The notes under the pieces: generated by a model
Told to the model about the DNA's origin: nothing
The model's database searches: none
Seen by the model: the letters and a program-made list of their open reading frames with translations, nothing else
Translations under genes and position numbers: made by a program
Assembly: GCF_014649755.1 (NCBI RefSeq)
Contig: NZ_BMTQ01000005.1
Location: forward strand, 523,761 to 587,760
Length of the DNA stretch: 64,000 bases
Origin: Streptomyces litmocidini
GTDB lineage: Bacteria > Actinomycetota > Actinomycetes > Streptomycetales > Streptomycetaceae
Direction: 5' to 3'
Shown here: positions 9,496-18,804 of the stretch, one piece after another
Numbering within the stretch: the first letter of the stretch is position 1
How the letters are laid out: each line of letters opens with the position of its first letter

Positions 9496-10650
9496 ATGCG
9501 AGCCGTCCGTCTCTCCGTCGTCACCGCCGCCGCGACCGCGGCTGCTCTGACCGCCGTCACGGGCTGCGCCGAGAAAAGCGACTCCAAGGCGGCCGACGAC
9601 GCGATCACCGTCGTCGCCAAGGACGACGCCTGCGAGGTCTCGAAGAAGGAGTTCCCGGCCGGGCACGTGAAGCTGGCCGTCGAGAACCGCGGCTCCAAGA
9701 TCACCGAGGTCTACGTCCTCTTCCCGGACGACCGGATCGTCACCGAGCGCGAGAACATCGGCCCCGGCACCAAGGCCACCATCACCGCCGAGGTCAAGGC
9801 CGGCGACTACGCCATCGCCTGCAAGCCCGGCATGAAGGGCGACGGCATCCGCCAGGAGGTCAAGGCCACCGGCGGCAAGGCCGCCGCCAAGCGCTCCCCC
9901 GAGATGGACGGCGCCGTCGCCGCCTACCGCCAGTACGTCCAGGCGCAGGCCGACGGAACCCTCCCCAAGGTCAAGGTCTTCACCGACGCCGTCCGCGCCG
10001 GTGACGTGGAGGCCGCCAAGAAGGCCTACGCCGAGTCCCGCATCGGCTGGGAGCGCACCGAGCCGGTCGCCGAGTCCTTCGGCGACATCGACCCCAAGGT
10101 CGACGTCCGCGAGGACGGCCTGGAGGACGGCCAGGACCCGGCGAAGGACTGGACCGGCTGGCACCGCCTGGAGAAGGCCCTCTGGCAGGACAAGAAGATC
10201 GGCGACCACGAGAAGCAGCTCGCCGGCCTCCTCGACAAGGACCTCGCGGACTGGCAGAAGCGGGTCGGCAAGGCCGAGATCACCCCGACCTCCATGGCCA
10301 ACGGCGCCAAGGAGCTCCTGGACGAGGTCGCCACCGGCAAGGTCACCGGCGAGGAGGAGCGCTACTCCCACACCGACCTCGTCGACTTCAAGGCGAACGT
10401 CGAGGGCGCGCAGAAGTCCTTCGAGCTGCTCAAGCCGGTCGCCTCGAAGAACGACCCGAAGCTCGTCGCCGAACTCGACGAGCAGTTCGCCGCCCTGAAC
10501 GCGCTGCTCGACAAGTACCGCACGGACAAGGCGAGCTACGTCTTCACGTCGTACGACAAGGTCGGCAAGGCCGAGCGCAAGGAGCTCTCCGACGGCGTCA
10601 ACGCGCTGGCCGAGCCGCTCTCCAAGCTCGCCGCCGCGGTCGTGAAGTAA
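9496..10650 (+). CDS. efeO: EfeO iron-uptake lipoprotein (cupredoxin + M75 domain)
   Basis: 384 residues. A signal peptide ends in a lipobox LTAVTGC, so it should be a membrane-anchored extracytoplasmic protein. A cupredoxin-like domain (~residues 37-125, with conserved Cys in DDACEV and IACKPG) is followed by a peptidase M75 (imelysin-like) domain with the HxxE motif in GWHRLEKALW near residue 222. EfeO is proposed to bind ferrous/ferric iron and hand it to the EfeU permease. It is first in an efeOBU operon with a 15 bp gap to efeB and has iron boxes upstream. Confidence 0.93.
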   Translation: MRAVRLSVVTAAATAAALTAVTGCAEKSDSKAADDAITVVAKDDACEVSKKEFPAGHVKLAVENRGSKITEVYVLFPDDRIVTERENIGPGTKATITAEVKAGDYAIACKPGMKGDGIRQEVKATGGKAAAKRSPEMDGAVAAYRQYVQAQADGTLPKVKVFTDAVRAGDVEAAKKAYAESRIGWERTEPVAESFGDIDPKVDVREDGLEDGQDPAKDWTGWHRLEKALWQDKKIGDHEKQLAGLLDKDLADWQKRVGKAEITPTSMANGAKELLDEVATGKVTGEEERYSHTDLVDFKANVEGAQKSFELLKPVASKNDPKLVAELDEQFAALNALLDKYRTDKASYVFTSYDKVGKAERKELSDGVNALAEPLSKLAAAVVK

Positions 10651-10665
10651 GCAGGGGGAGCCACC

Positions 10666-11943
10666 ATGACCGACGAGACCACCACGGAGCAGACCGCCGC
10701 GGAGCAGACCGCCGCGCCCTCCCGCCGCAAGGTCATCGGCTGGGGCGGTGCCGGGCTCGCGCTCGGTGCCGCCGCGGCCGGCGGCGCCGTCGCCCTGACC
10801 CGTGACGGCGACTCCACCGCCCCGGTCGCCGAGAGCGGCGGGGCCGTCCCCTTCCACGGCCCGCACCAGGCCGGCATCGCCACCGCCGTGCAGGACCGGC
10901 TGCACTTCGCCTCCTTCGACGTGAAGACGAAGGACCGCGACGAGCTGATCCAGCTCCTCAAGGACTGGACGCGGGCCGCCGAGCGCATGACGGCCGGCGC
11001 CGAGGTCGGCGAGGGCGCCTACGGCGGCCTGCCGGAGGCCCCGCCGGACGACACGGGCGAGGCCCTGGGCCTGAAGCCCTCCCGCCTCACCCTCACGATC
11101 GGCTTCGGCCCCTCGCTCTTCGACGGACGCTTCGGGCTGAAGGACAAGCGGCCCGGGGCCCTGGTGGACCTGCCCAAGTTCCCCGGCGACAACCTGGACC
11201 CGGCGCGCAGCGGCGGCGACCTCTGCGTGCAGGCCTGCGCGGACGACCCGCAGGTCGCCGTGCACGCCATCCGCAACCTCGCCCGGATCGGCTTCGGCAA
11301 GGTCGCGGTGCGCTGGTCGCAGCTGGGCTTCGGCAAGACGTCCTCGACGACCCCGGACGCCCAGACCCCCCGCAACCTCTTCGGCTTCAAGGACGGCACC
11401 CGCAACATCGCGGGCACCGAGACCGAGCGGCTCGCGAAGCACGTGTGGGTGTCCGGCAAGGACGCCGAGGGCGCCGCGGCCTGGATGGACGGCGGCTCGT
11501 ACCTCGTCGCCCGCCGCATCCGCATGAACGTCGAGACCTGGGACCGCACCCCGCTCTCCGAGCAGGAGGACATCTTCGGCCGTGACAAGAGGGAAGGCGC
11601 CCCGGTCGGCAAGGCCAAGGAGCACGACGAGCCGTTCCTGAAGGCGATGAAGCCGGACTCGCACGTCCGGCTCGCCCATCCGGACAGCAACAACGGGGCG
11701 ACGATCCTGCGCCGCGGCTACTCCTTCACCGACGGCACGGACGGCCTCGGCCGTCTGGAGGCGGGCCTGTTCTTCCTGGCGTACCAGCGGGACGTCCGCA
11801 CCGGCTTCATCCCGGTGCAGAGCTCGCTGGCCAAGTCCGACGCGCTCAACGAGTACACACAGCACGTGGGTTCGGCGCTGTTCGCGATCCCGCCGGGCGT
11901 CCGCGACAAGGACGACTGGTGGGGCCGGGCGCTGTTCTCGTGA
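10666..11943 (+). CDS. efeB: EfeB DyP-type peroxidase (deferrochelatase), Tat-exported
   Basis: 425 residues. The N terminus has a twin-arginine signal SRRKVIGWGGAG followed by a hydrophobic stretch. The dye-decolourising peroxidase motif GFKDGT (GxxDG, ~residues 240-246) with its catalytic Asp is present, as is the proximal His region (VRLAHPDSN). EfeB oxidises Fe2+ or releases iron from haem outside the membrane, working with EfeO and EfeU. The gap to efeU is 18 bp. Confidence 0.94.
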   Translation: MTDETTTEQTAAEQTAAPSRRKVIGWGGAGLALGAAAAGGAVALTRDGDSTAPVAESGGAVPFHGPHQAGIATAVQDRLHFASFDVKTKDRDELIQLLKDWTRAAERMTAGAEVGEGAYGGLPEAPPDDTGEALGLKPSRLTLTIGFGPSLFDGRFGLKDKRPGALVDLPKFPGDNLDPARSGGDLCVQACADDPQVAVHAIRNLARIGFGKVAVRWSQLGFGKTSSTTPDAQTPRNLFGFKDGTRNIAGTETERLAKHVWVSGKDAEGAAAWMDGGSYLVARRIRMNVETWDRTPLSEQEDIFGRDKREGAPVGKAKEHDEPFLKAMKPDSHVRLAHPDSNNGATILRRGYSFTDGTDGLGRLEAGLFFLAYQRDVRTGFIPVQSSLAKSDALNEYTQHVGSALFAIPPGVRDKDDWWGRALFS

Positions 11944-11961
11944 TCGAGGAGGGAAACCGAC

Positions 11962-12843
11962 GTGTTCGGTAACTATCTGATCGGCCTGCGCGAGGGTCTG
12001 GAAGCCAGTCTGGTCGTCTGCATCCTCATCGCGTACCTGGTGAAGACCGGGCGCCGGGACGCGCTGAAGCCGATCTGGATCGGCATCGGCGTGGCCGTCG
12101 GCGTCGCCCTGGCCTTCGGCGCGGGCCTGGAGTTCGGCTCCCAGGAGCTGACCTTCGAGGCGCAGGAGGCGCTCGGCGGCTCGCTGTCGGTGCTCGCCGT
12201 GGGCCTGGTGACCTGGATGGTCTTCTGGATGCGGCGGACGGCCCGGCACCTCAAGGCGGAGCTGCACGGCAAGCTGGACGCGGCCCTGCAGATGGGCACG
12301 GGCGCGCTGGTCGCCACCGCCTTCCTGGCGGTGGGCCGCGAGGGCCTGGAGACGGCGCTCTTCGTGTGGGCGTCGGTACGGGCCTCCTCGGACGGTTCGT
12401 ACGCGCCGCTGATCGGCGTCGTCCTCGGCCTGCTCACGGCCGTCCTCCTCGGCTGGCTGTTCTACCGGGGCGCGCTGAAGATCAACCTGGCGAAGTTCTT
12501 CACCTGGACCGGCGGGATGCTGGTCGTGGTGGCGGCGGGCGTGCTCGCGTACGGCGTGCACGACCTCCAGGAGGCCCGCTTCCTCGGCGGCCTCGCGGAC
12601 AAGGCCTTCGACATCTCGGCGACGATCCCGCCGGACAGCTGGTACGGCACGCTCCTCAAGGGCGTCTTCAACTTCCAGCCGGACCCGACGGTCCTTCAGG
12701 TCACGGTGTGGGCGCTGTATCTGATCCCGACTCTCGCGCTGTTCCTGGCCCCGATAGGGTCGGGTCCGTCCGTGCGGGTGAAGAAGCAGAAGGCGACCGA
12801 TGAGAAGGCTGAGGCTGAGGCGAGCGCCGAGACGACCGCTTGA
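11962..12843 (+). CDS. efeU: EfeU high-affinity iron permease (FTR1 family)
   Basis: 293 residues with seven predicted membrane helices. Both iron-binding REGLE motifs are present: REGLEASL at ~residue 10 and REGLETAL at ~residue 125. It imports the iron oxidised by EfeB. The C-terminal ~20 residues are a charged lysine/glutamate tail. Its last 44 bp overlap the next gene in another frame, which suggests translational coupling. Confidence 0.94.
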   Translation: MFGNYLIGLREGLEASLVVCILIAYLVKTGRRDALKPIWIGIGVAVGVALAFGAGLEFGSQELTFEAQEALGGSLSVLAVGLVTWMVFWMRRTARHLKAELHGKLDAALQMGTGALVATAFLAVGREGLETALFVWASVRASSDGSYAPLIGVVLGLLTAVLLGWLFYRGALKINLAKFFTWTGGMLVVVAAGVLAYGVHDLQEARFLGGLADKAFDISATIPPDSWYGTLLKGVFNFQPDPTVLQVTVWALYLIPTLALFLAPIGSGPSVRVKKQKATDEKAEAEASAETTA

Positions 12844-13825
12844 GCGGCTGTCGTCGCGGCCCGCGAGGTTCCTTGCCGCCACGGCGGCGGCGACCGTCCT
12901 GTCGCTGACGGCGAGCGGCTGCGTGACCGTCCACGGCGAACTGGCGCTGCTGCCGCCGGCGACGAAGTCCGAGGCCGCGCAGGCCCTCGCGGACTTCACG
13001 GCGGCCTACAACAAGGCCGACAAGGCCTATGACCCGGCCCTGGACGCGGGCCGGGTCACCGGCCCGCTCGGGGAGGTCAACCAGGCGGGCCTGCGCGCCC
13101 GGTCGATCAACACCCCCGGCGGCAATCCGGACCACAAGCCCCTCGCGCTGACCGACGCGCGGTTCGTGCTGCCCCGGAAGGCGGGCTGGCCGCGCTGGTT
13201 CGTGGCGGACACCGCCTCCAACCGGGCCTCCGGCGACCAGCGCTGGCTCCTGGTCTTCGTGCGCAACGGGCCCGAGCAGCTGTGGGAGGTCGCGTACCTC
13301 ACGATCCTCTCCCGGACCGCGGTGCCCGAGTTCGCCGAGGAGGAGGGGTACGCGGTGCCGGTCGCCGCGGACACCGACGCGCTGGCGGTCGCGCCCCGGG
13401 ACCTCGGCAAGGAGTACGTCGCGTACCTCAAGGACGGGCGGCCGGGGCCGTTCGCGCCGGGCACCCACACCACGGAGTGGCGGGCGCAGCGGCAGAAGGC
13501 CGCCAAGCGGCCGGGCATGGCCACCCAGTACCTCGACCGGGTCACCGACCGGGGGGACTTCGCGCCGCTCGGGCTGCGGACGCGGGACGGCGGCGCGCTG
13601 GTCTTCTTCGCGACGCGGTACTTCGAGCGGCAGACGGCGGCGAAGGGCTACCGGCCGAAGGTCGGCACCGACACCAAGGCGCTGCTGACCGGCGAGATCA
13701 AGAACACGGTCACCCGCGAGTGGGTGTCGAGCCAGGCGGCCCTGGTGAAGCCGGCGGGCACGGACCGGAACGGGGTCACGGTCGCGAGCCGGCTCCAGGG
13801 CGTGGTGGGGGCGGAGGGCTCGTAG
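12800..13825 (+). CDS. Secreted lipoprotein of unknown function
   Basis: 341 residues. A basic N terminus and hydrophobic stretch end in the lipobox LTASGC (Cys near residue 41). The mature part is a soluble α/β protein with no motif I recognise. It overlaps efeU by 44 bp and follows the iron operon, so it is probably co-expressed, though no role in iron uptake is visible in its sequence. Confidence 0.82.
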   Translation: MRRLRLRRAPRRPLERLSSRPARFLAATAAATVLSLTASGCVTVHGELALLPPATKSEAAQALADFTAAYNKADKAYDPALDAGRVTGPLGEVNQAGLRARSINTPGGNPDHKPLALTDARFVLPRKAGWPRWFVADTASNRASGDQRWLLVFVRNGPEQLWEVAYLTILSRTAVPEFAEEEGYAVPVAADTDALAVAPRDLGKEYVAYLKDGRPGPFAPGTHTTEWRAQRQKAAKRPGMATQYLDRVTDRGDFAPLGLRTRDGGALVFFATRYFERQTAAKGYRPKVGTDTKALLTGEIKNTVTREWVSSQAALVKPAGTDRNGVTVASRLQGVVGAEGS

Positions 13826-13907
13826 GGCCTCGGTCCGGGGGTTCGTAGGACCTCGGTCCGTCCGGGAGGCGGGCCCTCCCCTCCTCCCGCCGCCCCCGTG
13901 GGGGGGC

Positions 13908-14687
13908 TCAGCGCGTCAGCGGCCAGGCGATCTCGTGGGCCGGGTGCTCCCCGTCCCCGTCCGCCTCGCGCTCGGCCGCGTGGCGGGCGCAGGCGTCCTG
14001 GAGGGCCTCCAGGAGGTTCAGCGGGTCGGGCAGCGGGTGCTCGGGGCCGCGGACCCAGGCGACGACCGGGTGGGCCTCCTCGTCACCGGGCAGCCGGGCC
14101 GGCGGCACGAGGACGTAGCTGCCGCGGCAGTGCCAGCGCAGCCCCGGGTGCTCGTCCATCGTCTCGGGGTGGCAGTCCAGCTCGCACGGCCACCACTCGT
14201 CCTCGTCCTCGGGGGTGCCGCGGGTGGCGGTGAAGAAGAGCATCCGCCCGCCGACCGTGTCGACGTCGGCGGACTCGGCGACGGGGCCGACCTCCACGCC
14301 CTCGGCGAGGAGGCGCTCCAGGGCGGCGCGGCCGGCGGCCAGCGGGACGTCGAGGACGTCGTGGACCATGCCGGTGGCGGTGATGAAGTTCGCCTCGGGC
14401 TCGTTGCGGGCCCAGCGCTCGATCTGGGCGCGGTCGGTGGTCGACTGCGTCTGCCAGGCGAAGGAGACGGGGTGCCGGGCGGGAGTGGGACAGCCGATCC
14501 GCTCACAGGAACAGCTGTAGCCCACGGGGTACGCGGCGGGGGCCAGGGGCAGCCCGGCGGCGGCGGTGGCCAGGAGCAGCTTCTCGCGGTCGTTCTCGTC
14601 GTCGGCCGCGGTGCGTTTGGGGCGCCTGCGCAGCCACTGTGCGAGTCTGCTCTCCGTGCCGCGGTAGCGGCCGATGCCGTCGCCCAT
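13908..14687 (-). CDS. Bifunctional DNA primase/polymerase (prim-pol)-like domain protein
   Basis: 259 residues. It has the layout of the actinobacterial 'bifunctional DNA primase/polymerase N-terminal' family: GYSCSCERIGCPTPARHP, then P-E-A-N-F-I-T-A-T-G, a DVDTVGGRM acidic strand, and G-S-Y-V-L-V-P-P-A. Such chromosomal single-domain copies are common in Streptomyces; their role is not established. The start at ATG 14687 is chosen because no better upstream codon exists. Confidence 0.8.
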   Translation of the reverse strand: MGDGIGRYRGTESRLAQWLRRRPKRTAADDENDREKLLLATAAAGLPLAPAAYPVGYSCSCERIGCPTPARHPVSFAWQTQSTTDRAQIERWARNEPEANFITATGMVHDVLDVPLAAGRAALERLLAEGVEVGPVAESADVDTVGGRMLFFTATRGTPEDEDEWWPCELDCHPETMDEHPGLRWHCRGSYVLVPPARLPGDEEAHPVVAWVRGPEHPLPDPLNLLEALQDACARHAAEREADGDGEHPAHEIAWPLTR

Positions 14688-14812
14688 CTATCCCCTCACA
14701 CCTCATGCTCGCCCGTTCGGCTCTGCCCATGGTCCCACCATCCTGCGCCCCGGGTGACCGGAGTGCGGAACCGGGGTGCCCCCGGAGTCCGGGAGCGGAG
14801 GCCGGGCGGGGG

Positions 14813-15463
14813 TCAGGGGCGGGGAGCGAGGCCGCGCAGGGCGAGGTCGACGAGGGCGTCGGCGTAGGCGTGGGTGAGCGGCAGGGTGCGGTGGATCCAG
14901 CGGTGGTGGAGCGGTCCGACGAGGAGTTCGACGGCGACGCGGGGATCGACCCCCGGGTCGATGTCGCCCTTGGCCTGAGCGGCCTCGACGCGGCGGACGT
15001 AGGACCGGAGCTGGGGTTCGAGCAGGGCCTCGGTGAAGCGGGCGCCGAGTTCGGGGTCGACGACGCCCTCGGCGGCGAGGGCGCGGGTGGGGCCGTCGAA
15101 GGCGGGGTCGGTCAGCTCGTCGACGGTGGCGCGCAGCACGCGCTTGAGGTCGGCGGCGAGGTCTCCGGTGTCGGGGATCTCACTGTCGCCCTCCCCGCCG
15201 TGGGCGTCGTTCCGCCGAGCCGTCTCGCCGGTCCGGGCGGCGAGGTCGAGGAAGGCGTCGAGGAGGACGGCCGCCTTGGAGGGCCACCAGCGGTAGATGG
15301 TCTGCTTGCCGACGCCGGCGCGGGCGGCGATGCCCTCGATGGTGGTCTTCGCGTAGCCGGTCTCGGAGACGAGGGCGAGGGCGGCGTCGAAGATGGCGCG
15401 GCGGGAGCGCTCGCTGCGGCGGGAGGCGTCGGGGGCGGCCTTGGCGGGTCTGGTCTCGGGCAT
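14813..15463 (-). CDS. TetR/AcrR family transcriptional regulator
   Basis: 216 residues. The N-terminal HTH (~residues 20-65: I-F-D-A-A-L-A-L-V-S-E-T-G-Y, then G-V-G-K-Q-T-I-Y-R-W-W) is a standard TetR helix-turn-helix. The C terminus is the TetR_C ligand domain. It is divergent from the dimethylargininase-like gene with a perfect 6-bp inverted repeat between them, so it probably controls itself and/or that gene. Confidence 0.92.
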   Translation of the reverse strand: MPETRPAKAAPDASRRSERSRRAIFDAALALVSETGYAKTTIEGIAARAGVGKQTIYRWWPSKAAVLLDAFLDLAARTGETARRNDAHGGEGDSEIPDTGDLAADLKRVLRATVDELTDPAFDGPTRALAAEGVVDPELGARFTEALLEPQLRSYVRRVEAAQAKGDIDPGVDPRVAVELLVGPLHHRWIHRTLPLTHAYADALVDLALRGLAPRP

Positions 15464-15485
15464 GGACCCCAATCTAGCAGCGAAC

Positions 15486-15500
15486 GAGACGAGGCGTCTC
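15486..15500. promoter_or_regulatory. Candidate TetR operator
   Basis: GAGACG-AGG-CGTCTC is a perfect inverted repeat with a 3-bp spacer, located between the divergent tetR-type gene (start 15463) and the next gene (start 15618). Confidence 0.55.
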
Positions 15501-15617
15501 GCCGGCCGAACGGGTCCGAACCACCCGAACGGTCCACAGCGCGGAGCCCGTCGAGAGCGGACCATGGGGTCCACCGATCACCGGCCGTTCCGGCCGCCCG
15601 TCCGTGAGGAGCCCTCA

Positions 15618-16448
15618 TTGCGCCCCACTCCGCGCACGCCCTCGCCCCGCCGTTACCTGATGTGCCCACCCACGCACTTCGCGGTGACGTACTCCATCAA
15701 CCCCTGGATGGACCCCACGAAACCGGTCGACCTGCCGCTCGCCCTCGCCCAGTGGGAGGACCTGCGCGACCGCTACCGCTCGCTCGGCCACAGCGTGGAG
15801 CTCCTGGAGCCCGACCCGGCCCTGCCGGACATGGTCTTCGCGGCCAACGGCGCGACGGTCGTCGGGGGCCGGGTGCTCGGCGCGAAGTTCGCCCACCCCG
15901 AGCGGGCCCGCGAGGCCGACGCCCACGTGTCCTGGTTCCGCCGGAACGGCTGGGCGGACGACGACGTGCGCGTGCCGGAGCACGTGAACGAGGGCGAGGG
16001 CGACTTCGCCGTCACCGCCTCCTGGATCCTCGCCGGCCGCGGCTTCCGCTCCAGCCCGCTCTCCCACGACGAGGCGCAGGAGTTCTTCGGCCGTCCGGTG
16101 ATCGGCCTGGAGCTGGTGGACCCGCGCTACTACCACCTGGACACGGCGCTGTGCGTCCTGGACGACGCCCGGGACGAGGTCATGTACCACCCCGACGCCT
16201 TCTCCCCCGGCAGTCGCGCGGTGCTCGCCCGGCTCTTCCCGGACGCCCTGATCGCGACCGGCGAGGACGCGGCGGCCCTCGGGCTCAACGCGGTGAGCGA
16301 CGGCCGGCACGTCCTGCTCCCGCAGGCCGCGGTGGGCCTCTTCGAACCCCTCCGCGCGCGGGGCTTCGAACCCGTCGGCATGGACCTGGGCGAACTCCTC
16401 AAGGGCGGCGGCAGCGTGAAGTGCTGCACCCAGGAGCTGCGGCCCTAG
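15618..16448 (+). CDS. Dimethylargininase-like / amidinotransferase-fold hydrolase
   Basis: 276 residues. The fold of DDAH/arginine deiminase is marked by D-M-V-F-A-A-N-G, E-G-E-G-D-F, the catalytic His in YYHLDTALCVL and the nucleophilic Cys in the C-terminal SVKCCTQELRP. Enzymes of this type hydrolyse methylated arginine or related guanidines. TTG at 15618 is preferred because GAGGAG lies 6 bp upstream; an in-frame ATG at 15564 would add 18 residues. The 3' end overlaps the Rsm22 gene by 4 bp (tail to tail). Confidence 0.85.
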   Translation: MRPTPRTPSPRRYLMCPPTHFAVTYSINPWMDPTKPVDLPLALAQWEDLRDRYRSLGHSVELLEPDPALPDMVFAANGATVVGGRVLGAKFAHPERAREADAHVSWFRRNGWADDDVRVPEHVNEGEGDFAVTASWILAGRGFRSSPLSHDEAQEFFGRPVIGLELVDPRYYHLDTALCVLDDARDEVMYHPDAFSPGSRAVLARLFPDALIATGEDAAALGLNAVSDGRHVLLPQAAVGLFEPLRARGFEPVGMDLGELLKGGGSVKCCTQELRP

Positions 16449-17434
16449 TCCCGGTCCCGGCCCTCCGGCGGCCAGGAGTCGCCCCACTCCGCGTCCCGGG
16501 CCTGCTTGTACAGGGGCCCGTGGCGCTTGGTGACGGTCTCGCGGGCGAGTCCGTCGGGGCCGCACAGTTCGAGGAGGACGAGCCCCTTGCGGGTCTGCGG
16601 CCTGCGGGTGATGCGGGAGGTCGCGGGAGTCACGGGGAAGCGGACGGCGGCCACGTACGCGTACTTCTCGTCCTCGTACGCCAGCGACCCGCCCTTCACC
16701 TTCCGGTGCAGCGAGGAGCGGCTGACCCGGGCGGAGAAGTGGCACCAGTCCGCGCCGGGCACGATCGGGCAGGCCCCGCTGTGCGGGCAGGGCGCGGCGA
16801 CGGTGAAGCCGGCGTCGATCAGCAGGGTGCGGGCCGCGATGATCCGCTCGTAGCCGTCGGGCGTGCCGGGCTCGACGATCACCACGGCCCGGGCGGCGCG
16901 GGCCGCCTCGGTGACGAGCGCCGCCCGGTCGGCCCCGGTCAGCTCCTTGAGGACGTACGAGACGGTGACGAGGTCGGTGTCGGCGAGGTCCAGGGCGGAG
17001 CCGATCCGCTCGCGCCGCCACTCCGCGTCCAGGACGCCGTCGGCCAGCTCGCGACCGAGCGCGAGGGCGGGCTCCGCCCAGTCGAGCACGGTGGTGCGCG
17101 GCGGCTCCTCCTCCCAGGCCCCGGCGACGGCCCAGCTCGCCGCGCCCGTGCCGCCGCCGACGTCGGTGTGGGTGCGCGGCGCCCAGTCGGGCGCGGCCTC
17201 CCGGAGGGCGTCGAGGGCGCCCCGCACCGCCTCGAAGGTCGCCGGCATGCGGTACGCGGCGTACGCGGCGACGTCGGAGCGGTCGCGCAGCACGGGGGCG
17301 TCCGTCGGGGTGGTGCCCCGGTAGGTGGCGATCAGCCGCTCGACGGCCTGCGCGGCCCGGTGGGGCGGCAGCCCGTCGAGGAGTCCGGCGAGGGCGGCGC
17401 GCAGGGAGTCGGCGGAGGGAGCTGAGGCGTTCAC
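16445..17434 (-). CDS. Rsm22-family small ribosomal subunit methyltransferase-like protein
   Basis: 329 residues. The SAM-binding start is DVGGGTGAASWA (~residue 92), followed by WAEPALALGRELA and a class I methyltransferase layout. The CPHSGACPI...DWCHFSARV region supplies conserved cysteines typical of Rsm22, which have been linked to an iron-sulfur cluster. The bacterial role is uncharacterised; ribosome assembly is inferred from mitochondrial relatives. Confidence 0.82.
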   Translation of the reverse strand: MNASAPSADSLRAALAGLLDGLPPHRAAQAVERLIATYRGTTPTDAPVLRDRSDVAAYAAYRMPATFEAVRGALDALREAAPDWAPRTHTDVGGGTGAASWAVAGAWEEEPPRTTVLDWAEPALALGRELADGVLDAEWRRERIGSALDLADTDLVTVSYVLKELTGADRAALVTEAARAARAVVIVEPGTPDGYERIIAARTLLIDAGFTVAAPCPHSGACPIVPGADWCHFSARVSRSSLHRKVKGGSLAYEDEKYAYVAAVRFPVTPATSRITRRPQTRKGLVLLELCGPDGLARETVTKRHGPLYKQARDAEWGDSWPPEGRDRD

Positions 17435-17443
17435 CGAGTCAGT

Positions 17444-18742
17444 CTAGGCGGGCTCGCCGGTCCGGTTCTCCGGCGTGCGCCAGGGGCGGCAGAGGCCCAG
17501 GAAGCAGGCCAGGGCCAGGACGGCGCAGCCGAGCTGGACGACCGCCATGGGGACGGCGGTGTGCTCGCCCGCGATGCCGACGAGCGGGGAGGCGACGGCG
17601 CCGATGAGGAAGGAGGAGGTGCCGAGGAGGGCCGAGGCGGATCCGGCGGCGTGCGGGGTGCGCATGAGGGCCTGGGCGTTGGTGTTGGGCATGGCCAGGC
17701 CCATCGCGGACATCAGGACGAAGAGTCCGGCGGCGATCGGGGCCAGCCCGACCTCGCCGAGGACGCCGCTGGTCATGAGGGTCAGGGCCACGGCCGCGAG
17801 CAGGATGGCGCCGAGGCCGCAGCCGAGGGCCTTGTCGAGGCTGACCCGGCCGACGAGGAGCTTGCCGTTGATCTGGCCGACGGCGACGAGCCCGATGGAG
17901 TTGAGGCCGAAGAGCAGGCTGAAGGTCTGCGGGGAGGCGCCGTAGAGGTCCTGCACCACGAACGGCGATGCGCTGATGTACGCGAAGAGGGCGGCGAAGG
18001 CGAGGCCGCCGGTCAGCATGTAGCCGGTGAAGACCCGGTCGGCGAGGAGCCCCCGCATGGTGCGCAGGGCCTGTCCGACCCCGCCCTCGTGCCGCCGCTC
18101 GGGGGGCAGCGTCTCGTGGAGGAAGCGCCAGACGACGAGGGTGAGCAGGAGGCCGATCGCGGTGAGGACGTGGAAGACGCCCCGCCAGTCGGTGAGCCGG
18201 AGGATCTGGCCGCCGATGAGGGGGGCGATGATCGGGGCTGCGCCGGAGATCAGCATCAGGGTGGAGAAGAAGCGGGCCATCTCGACGCCGTCGTACAGGT
18301 CGCGGACGACGGCGCGGGCGATGACGATGCCGGCGGCGCCGGCGAGGCCCTGGAGGAGCCGGAAGCCGATGAGGAGTTCGGCGGTGGGGGCGAGGGCGCA
18401 GACGGCGGTGGCGAGGACGTACACGACCATGCCGATGAGCAGCGGGCGCCGGCGTCCCCACTTGTCGCTCATGGGGCCGACGACGAGCTGGCCGAGGGCC
18501 ATGCCGGCGAGGCAGGCGGTGAGGGTGAGCTGCACGGTGGCGGCGGGGGCCCGCAGCGCGCCGGTGACCTCCGGGAGGGCCGGGAGGTACATGTCCATGG
18601 AGAGCGGGGGGAGGGCAGTGAGTCCGCCCAGGACGAGGGTGACGAGGAGCCCCGTCCGCCGGGTGGCGGTGACGACCGGGGTGGTTTCGTTTATGTGCCC
18701 TTGTGTTGTTTTCTGGCCGCTCTCCGGCATCGACTGCTCCAT
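17444..18742 (-). CDS. Bcr/CflA family MFS multidrug exporter
   Basis: 432 residues, 12 membrane segments. The motif GPMSDKWGRRRPLL (~residue 89) between helices 2 and 3 is the DHA1 drug:H+ antiporter signature of the Bcr/CflA group. Two starts are possible: ATG 18742 (AAGGA 9 bp upstream) and ATG 18730 (GGAG 6 bp upstream), differing by four residues. It is divergent from the MocA-type gene at 18805. Confidence 0.9.
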   Translation of the reverse strand: MEQSMPESGQKTTQGHINETTPVVTATRRTGLLVTLVLGGLTALPPLSMDMYLPALPEVTGALRAPAATVQLTLTACLAGMALGQLVVGPMSDKWGRRRPLLIGMVVYVLATAVCALAPTAELLIGFRLLQGLAGAAGIVIARAVVRDLYDGVEMARFFSTLMLISGAAPIIAPLIGGQILRLTDWRGVFHVLTAIGLLLTLVVWRFLHETLPPERRHEGGVGQALRTMRGLLADRVFTGYMLTGGLAFAALFAYISASPFVVQDLYGASPQTFSLLFGLNSIGLVAVGQINGKLLVGRVSLDKALGCGLGAILLAAVALTLMTSGVLGEVGLAPIAAGLFVLMSAMGLAMPNTNAQALMRTPHAAGSASALLGTSSFLIGAVASPLVGIAGEHTAVPMAVVQLGCAVLALACFLGLCRPWRTPENRTGEPA

Positions 18743-18804
18743 TTCGTTGAATCCTTGTCTATGCTCTCAGCTCGACCGGCATGGTCGAGACCTATGGGGT
18801 GGGG

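Noticed and set aside
9466..12999. Very long minus-strand open frame (~1177 codons) over efeOBU
   Set aside because: A GC-rich shadow frame. The plus strand carries three clear iron-uptake genes with family motifs; the shadow shows only low-complexity composition.
15564..15617. Upstream ATG start for the dimethylargininase-like gene
   Set aside because: The added 18 residues have no conserved content and lie over the RBS that serves TTG 15618.
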